Notes: generated from the sequence alone by a model not told the origin. A DNA stretch of 64,000 nucleotides from Rhodospirillaceae bacterium (GCA_002709955.1 PAQY01000013.1:401397-465396); one strand, 5' to 3'; positions 10,036-18,631 are shown, counted from the stretch's first letter. Numbers and translations are program-made.

Positions 10036-10995
10036 GTGACTTCTGAACCTGATACGATCCGCCCCTGTATTGTGCTGTATGGCCCGACGGCTTCTGGGAA
10101 GTCGGCGCTGGCGCTGGCGGTGGCGCAAAGGTTTGGCGGTGTCGTGATCAACGCCGATTCGATGCAGATCTATCGCGACTTGCGGATATTAAGCGCCCGA
10201 CCCTCGGCAGAGGAGGAGGCTTTGGTGCCGCATCGCCTATATGGTGTTTTAGATGGGGATGATGTCTGTTCGGCTGCCCGGTGGCGGGATATGGCGCGGA
10301 TGGAAATTCAGGCGGCGCACGCTGCGGGACGCATCCCCATTCTGTGCGGCGGCACGGGATTTTATATCAAGGCCTTGATCCAGGGCCTGTCGCCCATGCC
10401 ACAGGTGCCGCCGGAAATTCGGGCGCAGATACGGGCCGAAGTTGCCGCTGCACCGGGCGTTTCAGCCTGGGATCGGTTGCAGGAACTGGACCCTGTGGCG
10501 GCTGCCCGCATTGAACCCATGGATATGCAGCGCATCAGCCGCGCGCTTGAGATTTATGCCGCAACCGGTCGCATCCTGACCGATTGGCAGAATGATCCCC
10601 TGGATGGTCCACCGCCTGGCCTGACATTTCTGACCTGTGTTATGGTGCCGCCCCGGGCAGAACTGGTCGCGCGGTGCGATGCCCGGCTGGATGCGATGGT
10701 GGATCAGGGGGCCTTGGCAGAAGTATCTGCCCTGATGGCGCGCGGCCTGCCTGACGACCGGCCGATCATGCGGGCCGTTGGGGTCCCGGAACTGACCGCG
10801 CATCTGATGGGACAGCTTACCCTGGCAGAGGCGCTTGTGCAGGCGAAAACGGCGACGCGACGCTATGCCAAAAGACAGGCCACTTGGGCCAAGAATCAGA
10901 TTGTTCCAAATTTTCTTATAAAAGAGAAATATTCAGAAAGTTTGGAGGCCAGATTTTTTGCATTTATTGAAGAAAACGGGTTGATTCGGGTTTAA
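10036..10995 (+). CDS. miaA: tRNA dimethylallyltransferase
   Basis: Transfers a dimethylallyl group to A37 of tRNAs that read UNN codons. P-loop GPTASGKS at residues 16-23, then NADSMQIYRDL, the PHRLYG block and CGGTGFYIKALIQGLS, all diagnostic for MiaA. The start is taken as GTG at 10036, which has AAGGA at a suitable distance; a GTG 15 bases upstream is the alternative. Length of 319 residues is typical. The C-terminal RYAKRQATWAKNQ segment corresponds to the zinc-finger-less bacterial tail that contacts the anticodon stem. Confidence 0.95.
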   Translation: MTSEPDTIRPCIVLYGPTASGKSALALAVAQRFGGVVINADSMQIYRDLRILSARPSAEEEALVPHRLYGVLDGDDVCSAARWRDMARMEIQAAHAAGRIPILCGGTGFYIKALIQGLSPMPQVPPEIRAQIRAEVAAAPGVSAWDRLQELDPVAAARIEPMDMQRISRALEIYAATGRILTDWQNDPLDGPPPGLTFLTCVMVPPRAELVARCDARLDAMVDQGALAEVSALMARGLPDDRPIMRAVGVPELTAHLMGQLTLAEALVQAKTATRRYAKRQATWAKNQIVPNFLIKEKYSESLEARFFAFIEENGLIRV

Positions 10996-11021
10996 GCCGC
11001 CCGTATTGTGCGCCGCACGCG

Positions 11022-11086
11022 ATGAGGCGTCTGTCTGGCGATAGAATCCTTTCCCGAAATTGAATGACCCCGTTGGGGTGTTTTTT
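11022..11086 (+). promoter_or_regulatory. Possible leader peptide plus terminator hairpin ahead of acetolactate synthase
   Basis: A 13-codon reading frame (11022-11063, MRRLSGDRILSRN) holds two Leu and one Ile codon and stops four bases before a hairpin (ACCCC at 11067-11071, GGGGT at 11075-11079) followed by six T (11081-11086). The hairpin is a small intrinsic terminator. It could end miaA transcription, or with the peptide act as an attenuator that senses branched-chain aminoacyl-tRNA. No clear ribosome site precedes the peptide and no antiterminator fold was worked out. Confidence 0.35.
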
Positions 11087-11105
11087 AACAAGATGGATGA
11101 ACGAC

Positions 11106-12872
11106 ATGTCGACACAGCAACTTTCCGGCGCGGAAATGGTGATTAAAGCCCTAAAAGATCAGGGTGTCGATGTTGTATTTGGATATCCAGGCGGCGCCGT
11201 GCTGCCAATTTATGATGCGCTGTTCAAACAGAACCATGTGCGCCACATTCTGGTGCGTCATGAACAGGGTGCTGTGCATGCGGCGGAAGGCTATGCGCGG
11301 TCCACCGGCAAGCCTGGTGTTGTGCTGGTGACCTCTGGCCCGGGCGCGACCAATGCGGTGACCGGCCTGACCGATGCGCTGATGGATTCCATTCCCATCG
11401 TCTGCCTGACCGGGCAGGTGCCGACCCATCTGATTGGGAATGATGCATTCCAGGAATGCGACACGACCGGGATCACGCGCCCCTGCACAAAGCACAATTA
11501 TCTGGTCAAGGATGTGAACAAGCTGGCCCGCACGATGCACGAGGCCTTTTATGTCGCGACCAGCGGGCGTCCCGGCCCGGTCGTGGTTGACCTGCCAAAG
11601 GATGTGCAGTTTGCGACCGGCACCTATGAAATGCCGAAATCCGCGGCGCACAAGACCTATAAACCTATCCTGAAGCCCGATCATTCCCGCATCGAAGCGG
11701 CTGTTGATCTGTTGCTGTCGGCAAAGCGCCCGATTGTGTATGCGGGCGGTGGGGTCATCAATGCCGGGCCGAATGCTGCAAAACTGCTGACTGAATTTGT
11801 GCGCATGAACAATTTTCCCTGCACCCTGACCCTGATGGGCCTGGGGGCGTTCCCAGCCAACGAGCCGCAATATCTGGGCATGTTGGGTATGCATGGAACC
11901 TATGAGGCGAATTGGGCGATGCATGATTGCGATGTCATGCTGGCCATTGGATCGCGCTTTGATGATCGCATCACCGGGCGATTGGATGCGTTCTCCCCCA
12001 ATTCCAAGAAGATCCATATCGATATCGATGCGTCTTCGATCAACAAGAATGTGCGCGTCGACTTGCCGATCGTCGGGGATGCTGGATACGCGCTGGAAGA
12101 CCTGATCAAGGTTATGAAGGCACGCCAGAAGAAGCCAGATGCTGCGGCAATGGAGCGCTGGTGGGGCAAGATCGATGAATGGCGGGCCTTGAAATGCCTG
12201 TCCTTCAAAAACGGTGAAACCGTTGCCAAACCTCAGCAGGCAATCCGCCGTCTGTATGAAAAGACGCTGGAAACCGGTAAGGATACCTTTATCACGACCG
12301 AAGTGGGCCAGCATCAGATGTGGGCGGCCCAGCATTTTGATTTCCAGAAGCCCAATCGCTGGATGACATCTGGCGGATTGGGAACCATGGGCTATGGCCT
12401 GCCTGCTGCGATCGGCGCGCAATTGGGCAATCCCGATGGTCTGGTGATCGATATCGCGGGCGAAGCCTCAATCCAGATGAACATCCAGGAACTCTCCACC
12501 GCCATTCAATATCGCCTGCCGGTGAAGATATTCATCCTGAACAATGAATATATGGGCATGGTGCGCCAATGGCAGGAATTGCTGCATGGCGGTCGCTATT
12601 CGGAAAGCTATTCCGAGGCCCTGCCCGATTTCGTGAAGCTGGGTGAGGCCTATGGCATGAAGGGCCTGCGGGCGGAAAATGCGGGTCAGCTGGATGATGT
12701 GATTGACGAAATGCTGGCCCATGATGGTCCGGTCATCGCCGATATTATGGTCGATAAGTCCGAAAATTGCTATCCGATGATCCCATCGGGGGCGGCCCAT
12801 AATGACATGCTGTTGGGTCCGGTTGCTGAAGGCGAAGAAGCCATTGGCAATGCTGGGAAAATGCTGGTTTAA
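11106..12872 (+). CDS. ilvB: Acetolactate synthase, catalytic subunit
   Basis: TPP- and FAD-dependent enzyme making acetolactate or acetohydroxybutyrate, the first shared step of valine, leucine and isoleucine synthesis. 588 residues from the ATG at 11106 (an ATG nine bases upstream is possible). Glu53 in VRHEQGA is the TPP-activating glutamate; SGPGATN, the central FAD region and LNNEYMGMVRQWQ follow in order. In the Mg/TPP loop the sequence is AGEASIQMN, with Glu where many homologues have Asp. The regulatory subunit gene follows after 50 bases. The reading frame begins just after a terminator-like hairpin. Confidence 0.95.
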   Translation: MSTQQLSGAEMVIKALKDQGVDVVFGYPGGAVLPIYDALFKQNHVRHILVRHEQGAVHAAEGYARSTGKPGVVLVTSGPGATNAVTGLTDALMDSIPIVCLTGQVPTHLIGNDAFQECDTTGITRPCTKHNYLVKDVNKLARTMHEAFYVATSGRPGPVVVDLPKDVQFATGTYEMPKSAAHKTYKPILKPDHSRIEAAVDLLLSAKRPIVYAGGGVINAGPNAAKLLTEFVRMNNFPCTLTLMGLGAFPANEPQYLGMLGMHGTYEANWAMHDCDVMLAIGSRFDDRITGRLDAFSPNSKKIHIDIDASSINKNVRVDLPIVGDAGYALEDLIKVMKARQKKPDAAAMERWWGKIDEWRALKCLSFKNGETVAKPQQAIRRLYEKTLETGKDTFITTEVGQHQMWAAQHFDFQKPNRWMTSGGLGTMGYGLPAAIGAQLGNPDGLVIDIAGEASIQMNIQELSTAIQYRLPVKIFILNNEYMGMVRQWQELLHGGRYSESYSEALPDFVKLGEAYGMKGLRAENAGQLDDVIDEMLAHDGPVIADIMVDKSENCYPMIPSGAAHNDMLLGPVAEGEEAIGNAGKMLV

Positions 12873-12922
12873 GACGACACTTGAAATAGGGTGATTTTAC
12901 AATGCCGGAAGGAAGTTTTGGG

Positions 12923-13489
12923 ATGGCGAATTCAGGGACCGTGGGTCAGCCGGGCGCAGCCTATACCTTTGCCAGCGGGAATGAGACCGTGCGGCGTCAC
13001 ACCTTTGCCGTGATCGTTGACAACGAACCCGGCGTTCTGGCCCGCGTGATTGGGCTGTTCTCTGGCCGGGGCTATAATATTGAAAGCCTGACCGTGTCGA
13101 CCGTCACAGCAGATGAAAGCGTCAGCCGCATCAATATTGTCACCACGGGAACGGAGATGATCATTGAACAGATCAAGGCGCAATTGCACCGACTTGTTCC
13201 GGTTCATGACGTTCATGACCTGACCCTGGATGGTGCGCATGTGGAGCGTGAATTGGCCCTGATCAAGGTCCGCGCCAAGGATCATGCCCGCCGGGAAAGC
13301 CTGCGCATCGCCGACATCTTCCACGCCAAAGTCGCCGATACGACGCTGGACAGCTTCGTCTTTCAGATTGATGGCGATCCGGAAAAGGTCAACAGCTTCA
13401 TCGAATTGATGCGCGCCCTTGGCGACACAGAAGTCGCCCGCTCCGGCGTCATCGCCATTGCGCGCGGGAATGATGTTCTGAAGGTTTAA
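12923..13489 (+). CDS. ilvN: Acetolactate synthase, regulatory subunit
   Basis: Binds valine and controls the catalytic subunit. An ACT domain begins around residue 22 (RRHTFAVIVDNEPGVLARVIGLFSGRGYNIESLTV), followed by the second domain with the conserved REL(A)LIKV segment and a C-terminal GVIAIARG. The start at 12923 is favoured by AAGGAAG seven bases before it; the ATG at 12902 would add seven residues. Length of 188 residues fits the IlvH/IlvN type. Cotranscribed with the catalytic subunit gene. Confidence 0.93.
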   Translation: MANSGTVGQPGAAYTFASGNETVRRHTFAVIVDNEPGVLARVIGLFSGRGYNIESLTVSTVTADESVSRINIVTTGTEMIIEQIKAQLHRLVPVHDVHDLTLDGAHVERELALIKVRAKDHARRESLRIADIFHAKVADTTLDSFVFQIDGDPEKVNSFIELMRALGDTEVARSGVIAIARGNDVLKV

Positions 13490-13529
13490 GGGGCTTCAGA
13501 TAAGTAGGCTACATTTGAAATCTTTGATT

Positions 13530-13850
13530 TTACGTGTCTAGGGCGCGTAAGATTTTTGTCCAGTCCTGCTTCTCGCCCAGAATTCGGATGACAACAAGGT
13601 CCTCATCGGCGATTTGATACAGGATATAATGAGACCCAGTTGAATAAATACGGACTGGCGGGTTTAGCTCTGCGCGCAAGCGGGCTATTTCAGGTGCATA
13701 GAGGAGAAGTTGGAAGGTCTGTGTCAGATTGTTGACATAGTTTTCAGCCTGATCTGCTGACCACGCAGTGGCTGTGTAAATCCAGATTGCTTCCAGATCT
13801 TCCCGTGCTCTTGGCGTTAGCCGATATCTGTTTGGTCTCTTAGGCCCCAT
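13530..13850 (-). CDS. ParE/RelE-type toxin
   Basis: A 106-residue basic protein with the RelE/ParE fold pattern: YRLTPRAREDLEAIWIYTA at the N-terminus, a central helix pair with a conserved N-terminal Arg, and the terminal strand block IYSTGSHYILYQIADEDLVVIRILG. The ATG at 13850 overlaps the end of the antitoxin gene by 11 bases, the usual coupling of a type II module. ParE members poison DNA gyrase while RelE members cut mRNA; sequence alone leans toward ParE because of the partner type. The remaining activity cannot be judged. Confidence 0.85.
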   Translation of the reverse strand: MGPKRPNRYRLTPRAREDLEAIWIYTATAWSADQAENYVNNLTQTFQLLLYAPEIARLRAELNPPVRIYSTGSHYILYQIADEDLVVIRILGEKQDWTKILRALDT

Positions 13851-14082
13851 GCTTTTTGCGCATCGTTGCATTAAACTCGATTGGGTCAAACAGTTCAGGC
13901 GTACCGCTGTTCAGGCCGTCATTGATTGCATCTTGTAAGGTTGCAATCGCGCTTTGGCGCTCCTGATCACGTCGGATCAAATGCCGCACATAGTCGCTGG
14001 TATTGCTGAAACACCCATTTTGTAATTGTTCTTCAATCCACGCTTTCATTGGGTCGGGGAGAGATACATTCATTGTTGCCAT
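13840..14082 (-). CDS. ParD-type antitoxin
   Basis: An 80-residue protein with a ribbon-helix-helix N-terminus (MNVSLPDPMKAWIEEQL...SDYVRHLIRRDQ) that should bind operator DNA, and a flexible C-terminal tail that should wrap the toxin. The start at 14082 has GGAGA seven bases upstream. It precedes and overlaps the toxin gene. The pair is probably autoregulated from the short gap upstream (14083-14197), which separates it from the aldo/keto reductase gene. Confidence 0.88.
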   Translation of the reverse strand: MATMNVSLPDPMKAWIEEQLQNGCFSNTSDYVRHLIRRDQERQSAIATLQDAINDGLNSGTPELFDPIEFNATMRKKHGA

Positions 14083-14197
14083 CACAATTCTCCATTCAAG
14101 TGGAATGATAGAGCATCATGGCAAAGATTGCCATATATCTGTTGGACTTCCTAGCCTGAATAAAAATTTCGTTGCTGTGCAATCTAGGCCTCGAACG

Positions 14198-15169
14198 TTA
14201 GAGTTCCTCATTCCGGTCTGTTGCCGAGGCGGGCTGTTCAGACAGGCCAGCGATTTCGGTCCACAGGGCGTCGGTCATGTCTATTTTGACAGAGTCCAGT
14301 GACGCCTGAAGCTGTTCAACGCTGCGCGCGCCGATGATGGGGCAGGTGATGCCGGGGTGATGGGCGGCCCAGGCGACGGCCAGGCTGACCGGGTGTTCGC
14401 CTCGTGCATCGGCAAGGGCTGTGAATTTCTCTGCGGTTTCATAGTACCAGGGCACGTCATAGCGTTTTGAATACATCTTGTTTTGCACAAGTCGGGTGCC
14501 TTCGGGGCGCTGACCGCTGCGATACTTGCCGGTCAGCAATCCACCCGCATTTGGACCGTAGGAGATTACGCCCAGGTCTTCGGCCTGCGCCAGGGGCAGG
14601 ATTTCAACCTCTGACTGGCGCTTCACCAGATTGTACATGGGTTGGATGATATCGAACCGGGACCAGTTGTTCTTATCCTGAATACCCAGCGATTTTGCCA
14701 ATTGCCAGGCCGCGAAGTTGCTCGCCCCGATATGCAGGACCTTGCCCGCGCGCACGAGGTCTTCCAAGGCCCGCAGGCTTTCTTCGATCGGGGTTTCAGG
14801 GTCCCATTTATGCAGGAAATAGACGTCCAGCCGATCCGTGTTCAGGCGGCGCAGGCTGTCTTCAACCGCGCGGGTGATGTGGCGGCGATTGGACCCTCTG
14901 TCATTGGGGCCCCCTTCATTCAACGGCATGCCGACCTTGGAGGTGATGACCAGCTTGTCCCGTTCTGGTGCAATCAGGCGGCCCAGAATTTCTTCGGCGC
15001 GGCCCCCATTATAAACATTGGCACAGTCAAAAAAGATGATGCCCGCATCCCGGCACGCGGCATACAGGCGACCGGACTCCGCCTCGTCCGCATCGCCGCC
15101 AAAGGACATGGTGCCAAAGCATAATTCAGAGACAGTAAGGCCTGTACGGCCCAGTCGGACGGATTTCAT
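14198..15169 (-). CDS. Aldo/keto reductase
   Basis: A 323-residue NADPH-dependent oxidoreductase of the TIM-barrel AKR family. The tetrad is visible as Asp and Tyr in FFDCANVYNGG, Lys in ITSKVGM and His in YFLHKWD; the C-terminal cofactor segment reads IIGARSVEQLQASL. Resembles the YajO/YdhF-like general reductase groups. Substrate unknown; the neighbours (a TA pair and an ankyrin-like protein) give no hint. Confidence 0.9.
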   Translation of the reverse strand: MKSVRLGRTGLTVSELCFGTMSFGGDADEAESGRLYAACRDAGIIFFDCANVYNGGRAEEILGRLIAPERDKLVITSKVGMPLNEGGPNDRGSNRRHITRAVEDSLRRLNTDRLDVYFLHKWDPETPIEESLRALEDLVRAGKVLHIGASNFAAWQLAKSLGIQDKNNWSRFDIIQPMYNLVKRQSEVEILPLAQAEDLGVISYGPNAGGLLTGKYRSGQRPEGTRLVQNKMYSKRYDVPWYYETAEKFTALADARGEHPVSLAVAWAAHHPGITCPIIGARSVEQLQASLDSVKIDMTDALWTEIAGLSEQPASATDRNEEL

Positions 15170-15206
15170 TAAACAGTATCCTTTGCAAAAATCAGCGGGG
15201 GAGGGG

Positions 15207-15692
15207 TTATCCGCCGTTCTGTTCCGCGACCTTGATCAGGGCCATGATGTCGTCGCGCTTGCCATATTCCTGCATCAGGCGTTCGCGCGTCGTGCGTTTT
15301 GTAATCGGCGGCGCGTCCAGTTTGGCACCGGCCAGAACCAACATTTTGACCCACAGGGAGCGTTGTTCAACTTCCCATCTGTCCCAGGAAATGACGGTGG
15401 CCAGCATATCGCCTTCCATCCCGCCCACGGCCGGATTGGCCCCCAATTCCAGATAGCGCACGGCAAGCTTTGGACAATCCCTGAAATAGGCGGCATAGAG
15501 CGGTGTCCAGACAGAACGGCCCCGCACCAGAATGGCATTCATGTCCTTGCCCTTATAGGCTTTGTCCAGATCCTCGCATTTCATACAGTAATCAGGGTCC
15601 TGATCACTGCATTCCAGTGCCTGTGCCGGTTGGGCTTGAAGCACAAGACCTAAGGTCAGACACAGGATTGTAAAAAGAAGGGGCCGCAGCAT
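15207..15692 (-). CDS. Secreted ankyrin-repeat-like protein
   Basis: 161 residues. The start at 15692 gives a clear signal peptide (MLRPLLFTILCLTLGLVLQAQPAQALE). The mature part has two cysteine pairs near its start (ECSDQDPDYCMKCEDL) and helical repeats of ankyrin type (TPLYAAYFRDCPKLAVRYLELGANP and the following LATVI...LVLAGAKLDAPP). It would act in the periplasm. The start lies eight bases past the cytochrome c gene stop in the same direction, so the two are cotranscribed and may work together, for example in assembly or partner binding. Confidence 0.7.
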   Translation of the reverse strand: MLRPLLFTILCLTLGLVLQAQPAQALECSDQDPDYCMKCEDLDKAYKGKDMNAILVRGRSVWTPLYAAYFRDCPKLAVRYLELGANPAVGGMEGDMLATVISWDRWEVEQRSLWVKMLVLAGAKLDAPPITKRTTRERLMQEYGKRDDIMALIKVAEQNGG

Positions 15693-15700
15693 AACCAACC

Positions 15701-16078
15701 TCATTGTACAGGTGCACAGCGAGAGGGGTCTTCCAGCAATTGTGCGCCATCGCCCTGACACGCATAAAATGCCGCCATGTCACGGATCGTCTGACCATCC
15801 AATCGGCCTGCATAAATTTCCATGAATTTGTGCGGTCGACGCCCGTCGCGGAAGTTTTGCAACTGGTTGATCAGATAAACCTCAAACTGGCCATCCAATC
15901 GCGGGACGCCAGGCGTTTTTGTGCGCCCAAGCCCGGTTTCCCCATGGCATTTTGGACATTTCATTTCGATCATCAGGGCCTTGCCTTTGGCGGGGTCCCC
16001 TGAGACATCTTGGGCCACTGCCGGTGACAGCCAAAGCAGCAGCGGTGTGACCAAAAGGGTTATAATGAATGTCTTCAT
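15701..16078 (-). CDS. Periplasmic c-type cytochrome
   Basis: 125 residues with a signal peptide (cleavage near AVAQD) and one haem-binding CPKCH motif at about residues 42-46. The distal ligand is probably the Met in HKFMEIYAGRL. Class I cytochromes of this size carry electrons between periplasmic or membrane enzymes. It starts a two-gene operon with the ankyrin-like protein, and diverges from the NOX-type oxidase gene over a 120-base gap. Confidence 0.88.
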   Translation of the reverse strand: MKTFIITLLVTPLLLWLSPAVAQDVSGDPAKGKALMIEMKCPKCHGETGLGRTKTPGVPRLDGQFEVYLINQLQNFRDGRRPHKFMEIYAGRLDGQTIRDMAAFYACQGDGAQLLEDPSRCAPVQ

Positions 16079-16198
16079 GGATATAAGATAAAATACTTTC
16101 TATTTTTCGGCAATGCTAACCCCTGCTTTTAGATCAGAAGAATCTGTTACAAGAAAACACTGTCTATCCGGCAAGAACGCGCTTTAGGAGCCATGGCA

Positions 16199-18244
16199 AT
16201 GACCAAGAATGATACCGGGACAATTGTCAAACTGGGGCGCGACGCGATCTCTCAACTGCGTGATATAGAAACCCGGTTTAAAGTCATCGCGGGCGAAGAT
16301 GGGAAAATTGATCAGGCTGAGTTGCAGGCGGGGTTGGGACTGCATGATGCGGAGTATGCCGCCCGTATCTTTGGGCTGATTGATCGGGATGGCAGCGGCA
16401 CTGTCACGCTGTGGGAATTTATTGATTTCGCACAGATTCTGCTGACTGGATCGCCGGATGAAAAACTGCGCATCGTCTTTGACCTGCATGATCTGAATGG
16501 CGATGGCACCATTGATAAGGCAGAGCTGACCCATATCCTGGACCGCAGTTTGAACGAGCACCATCTGGATATTCCGCCCCATAAATTGGATGCCTTAAGC
16601 GAGGCGATGTTCCAGAAGGTGGATGCGGATGGCAGCAAATCTATTACATTTGGGGAATTCAAGGCCTGCATCGATTCCCATCCGGCCCTGAAAGAACAAA
16701 TGGTCGCAAATTCCGCCACATGGTTGCGATTGCCAGAGCGCATCGAGCGCGACCGTCGCCGTCAGCACGGACGCCTGTTGCACAATCTGACAGAGGGCGC
16801 GATACGCCTGTGGGAGAATGAGCGCCCCTGGCTGGTCCTGTTGGTGCTGTATTTCGCGGCCAATGCCTGGATGTTTCGCGGTGGCGTGCTGGCCGAAATC
16901 CAGTTAGGGTCCGATCTGTTCACCCAGATTGCCCAGGGGGCCGCGGCCTGTCTGAAACTGAACGGGGCGATCATTCTGATCGCCATGCTGCGCCATTCCC
17001 TAACCTTTCTGCGGCGCACCTGGTTTGGACCATTCCTGCCACTGGATCATGCGATCGCGTTTCATAAAATCGTCGGCCATGTGACCTTTCTATGCGCGGT
17101 CATCCATGTGGGGGGGTATATCGGGGCCTATGAGAGCATTATCGACCCGGACTTTTTCACACGCGATGTCGTGTATGGGGAATTGTTCAAATCACGGGTT
17201 GGCTGGACCGGCCTGACCTTGATTGGCCTGTTTCTGGTGATGTGGATATTTTCCCTGCGATTTGTGCGGGATAAGGGCTTGTTTGACCTGTTCTATATCA
17301 CCCATCAACTCTATTGGCTGTGGTTTGCCTTCTTCCTGTTGCATGTCCCAGGATTCTGGATGTGGGTCGTTGGTCCCGGCGCGCTGTATCTGATTGAACG
17401 GGGTATCCGGTTGGTGCACGGGCTGAAAACAACGGATTTGCAGCAAGCCGATGCGCTGTCTTCTAATGTGACACGGTTGCGGATGACGCGGCCTGACTGG
17501 TTTCACTATCAGCCGGGCGAATATGTTTTCCTGAAACATCCGATGATTTCCAGTTTTGAATGGCATCCTTTCACCGCCACTTCCAACCCGGAAGAAACGG
17601 AAATGTTGGAACTGCATGTGCGGGGGGTCGGAAATTGGACGCACAAGCTGCATGATCTGGCACAGCAGCCTGTTCCGGAACGCCCGGCCGCATGGACCAG
17701 GGTCTATCTGGACGGCCCCTATGGGTCGCCTGCATCGGATATTTTTGACAGCAAGATCCCCGTATTGATCGGGGCCGGGATTGGGGTGACACCCTTTGCC
17801 TCCATCTTACGGTCCATCCTGCACCAGCGCCAACAGGGGGCCGCCAGCCAGATGCAGCGGATCTATTTCATCTGGATGAACCGGGATCAGAAAGCCTTTG
17901 AATGGTTTGTCGATCTGATGGCGCAATTGGAAGAAGACCCTGCGACGCGCGATGTGATCGAAATTCAGGTCTATTTGACCGGGCTGCGGGCGGAACTGAC
18001 ATCGGCCAGCCTGACCGTTGCAATGGAAGTCTATCATCAGGAAACGGGACGCGATTTGTTGACCGGGCTTCATGCCCCGACACGCCTGTCGCGGCCCGAT
18101 TGGCAGTCCGTTTTCAAATCAATCCGACAGGCCCATCCGGACCAGGCGGTTGATGTTTTCTATTGCGGGCCTGAAGGCTTATCGCGCGTTTTGTTACGGG
18201 AAGCAGGCCGCTTTGACTTCGGGTATAAGAAGGAGAATTTCTGA
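16199..18244 (+). CDS. EF-hand NADPH oxidase of NOX5 type
   Basis: 681 residues from the ATG at 16199, which has AGGAG eight bases upstream (an ATG at 16193 is too close to it). N-terminal calcium part: one degenerate EF-hand near residues 31-42, then canonical loops at 62-73 (DRDGSGTVTLWE), 98-109 (DLNGDGTIDKAE) and 142-153 (DADGSKSITFGE). Ferric-reductase membrane domain: haem histidines at 289 and 303 and at 369 and 382, spaced 14 and 13 as in human gp91phox. Then the FAD motif HPFTATS (456-462), the NADPH motif GAGIGVTPF (525-533), YFIWMNRDQKAFEWF, FYCGP and a final KKENF, all very close to animal NOX enzymes. It should pass electrons from NADPH through FAD and two haems to oxygen outside, making superoxide, under calcium control. 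A calcium-gated ferric reductase is the alternative. Confidence 0.9.
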   Translation: MTKNDTGTIVKLGRDAISQLRDIETRFKVIAGEDGKIDQAELQAGLGLHDAEYAARIFGLIDRDGSGTVTLWEFIDFAQILLTGSPDEKLRIVFDLHDLNGDGTIDKAELTHILDRSLNEHHLDIPPHKLDALSEAMFQKVDADGSKSITFGEFKACIDSHPALKEQMVANSATWLRLPERIERDRRRQHGRLLHNLTEGAIRLWENERPWLVLLVLYFAANAWMFRGGVLAEIQLGSDLFTQIAQGAAACLKLNGAIILIAMLRHSLTFLRRTWFGPFLPLDHAIAFHKIVGHVTFLCAVIHVGGYIGAYESIIDPDFFTRDVVYGELFKSRVGWTGLTLIGLFLVMWIFSLRFVRDKGLFDLFYITHQLYWLWFAFFLLHVPGFWMWVVGPGALYLIERGIRLVHGLKTTDLQQADALSSNVTRLRMTRPDWFHYQPGEYVFLKHPMISSFEWHPFTATSNPEETEMLELHVRGVGNWTHKLHDLAQQPVPERPAAWTRVYLDGPYGSPASDIFDSKIPVLIGAGIGVTPFASILRSILHQRQQGAASQMQRIYFIWMNRDQKAFEWFVDLMAQLEEDPATRDVIEIQVYLTGLRAELTSASLTVAMEVYHQETGRDLLTGLHAPTRLSRPDWQSVFKSIRQAHPDQAVDVFYCGPEGLSRVLLREAGRFDFGYKKENF

Positions 18245-18247
18245 GCC

Positions 18248-18631
18248 ATGCTGCGCCGTCTGGACCATGTCCATCTGCGCACCGCCCAGCTTCAGCGCAT
18301 GATCGATTTCTATACTGACATTCTGGGGCTGACAGTCGGCGCGCGTCCTGATTTCAATTTCCCAGGTGCCTGGCTGTATTGCGACGGGTTTCCCATCGTA
18401 CACCTGATCGGTGTCAGCGACCCACCCGCCCCCTATCGACCCGACCAGCAATTGGAACATTTCGCCATATCTGCCGACGACATGACGGGGTTTCTGGCGA
18501 TCCTGCAGCGGAAAGGAATTCCCTATCACCGCGTTGATGTGCCAGGCATGCCGATCACCCAGATCAATCTCCATGACCCGGATGGCAACCATCTGCATAT
18601 CGATTTTTCAAGAGAGTCCACATCCGTCTGA
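18248..18631 (+). CDS. VOC / glyoxalase-family protein
   Basis: 127 residues in the two-module vicinal-oxygen-chelate fold: LDHVHLRTAQLQRMIDFYTDILGL opens the first half, and QLEHFAISADDM with DPDGNHLHIDF the second. Putative metal ligands are His8, His in LEHF and the final Glu/Asp region. Only three bases separate it from the NOX-type oxidase stop, so it is cotranscribed with it. It might be a glyoxalase or a fosfomycin-type thiol transferase; the link to an oxidant-producing enzyme suggests detoxification, but that is inference. Confidence 0.85.
   Translation: MLRRLDHVHLRTAQLQRMIDFYTDILGLTVGARPDFNFPGAWLYCDGFPIVHLIGVSDPPAPYRPDQQLEHFAISADDMTGFLAILQRKGIPYHRVDVPGMPITQINLHDPDGNHLHIDFSRESTSV

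Noticed and set aside
11151..12422. 423-codon open frame on the minus strand inside the acetolactate synthase gene
   Set aside because: It mirrors a very well conserved plus-strand gene; high G+C third positions leave long antisense frames. No ribosome site or recognisable motif.
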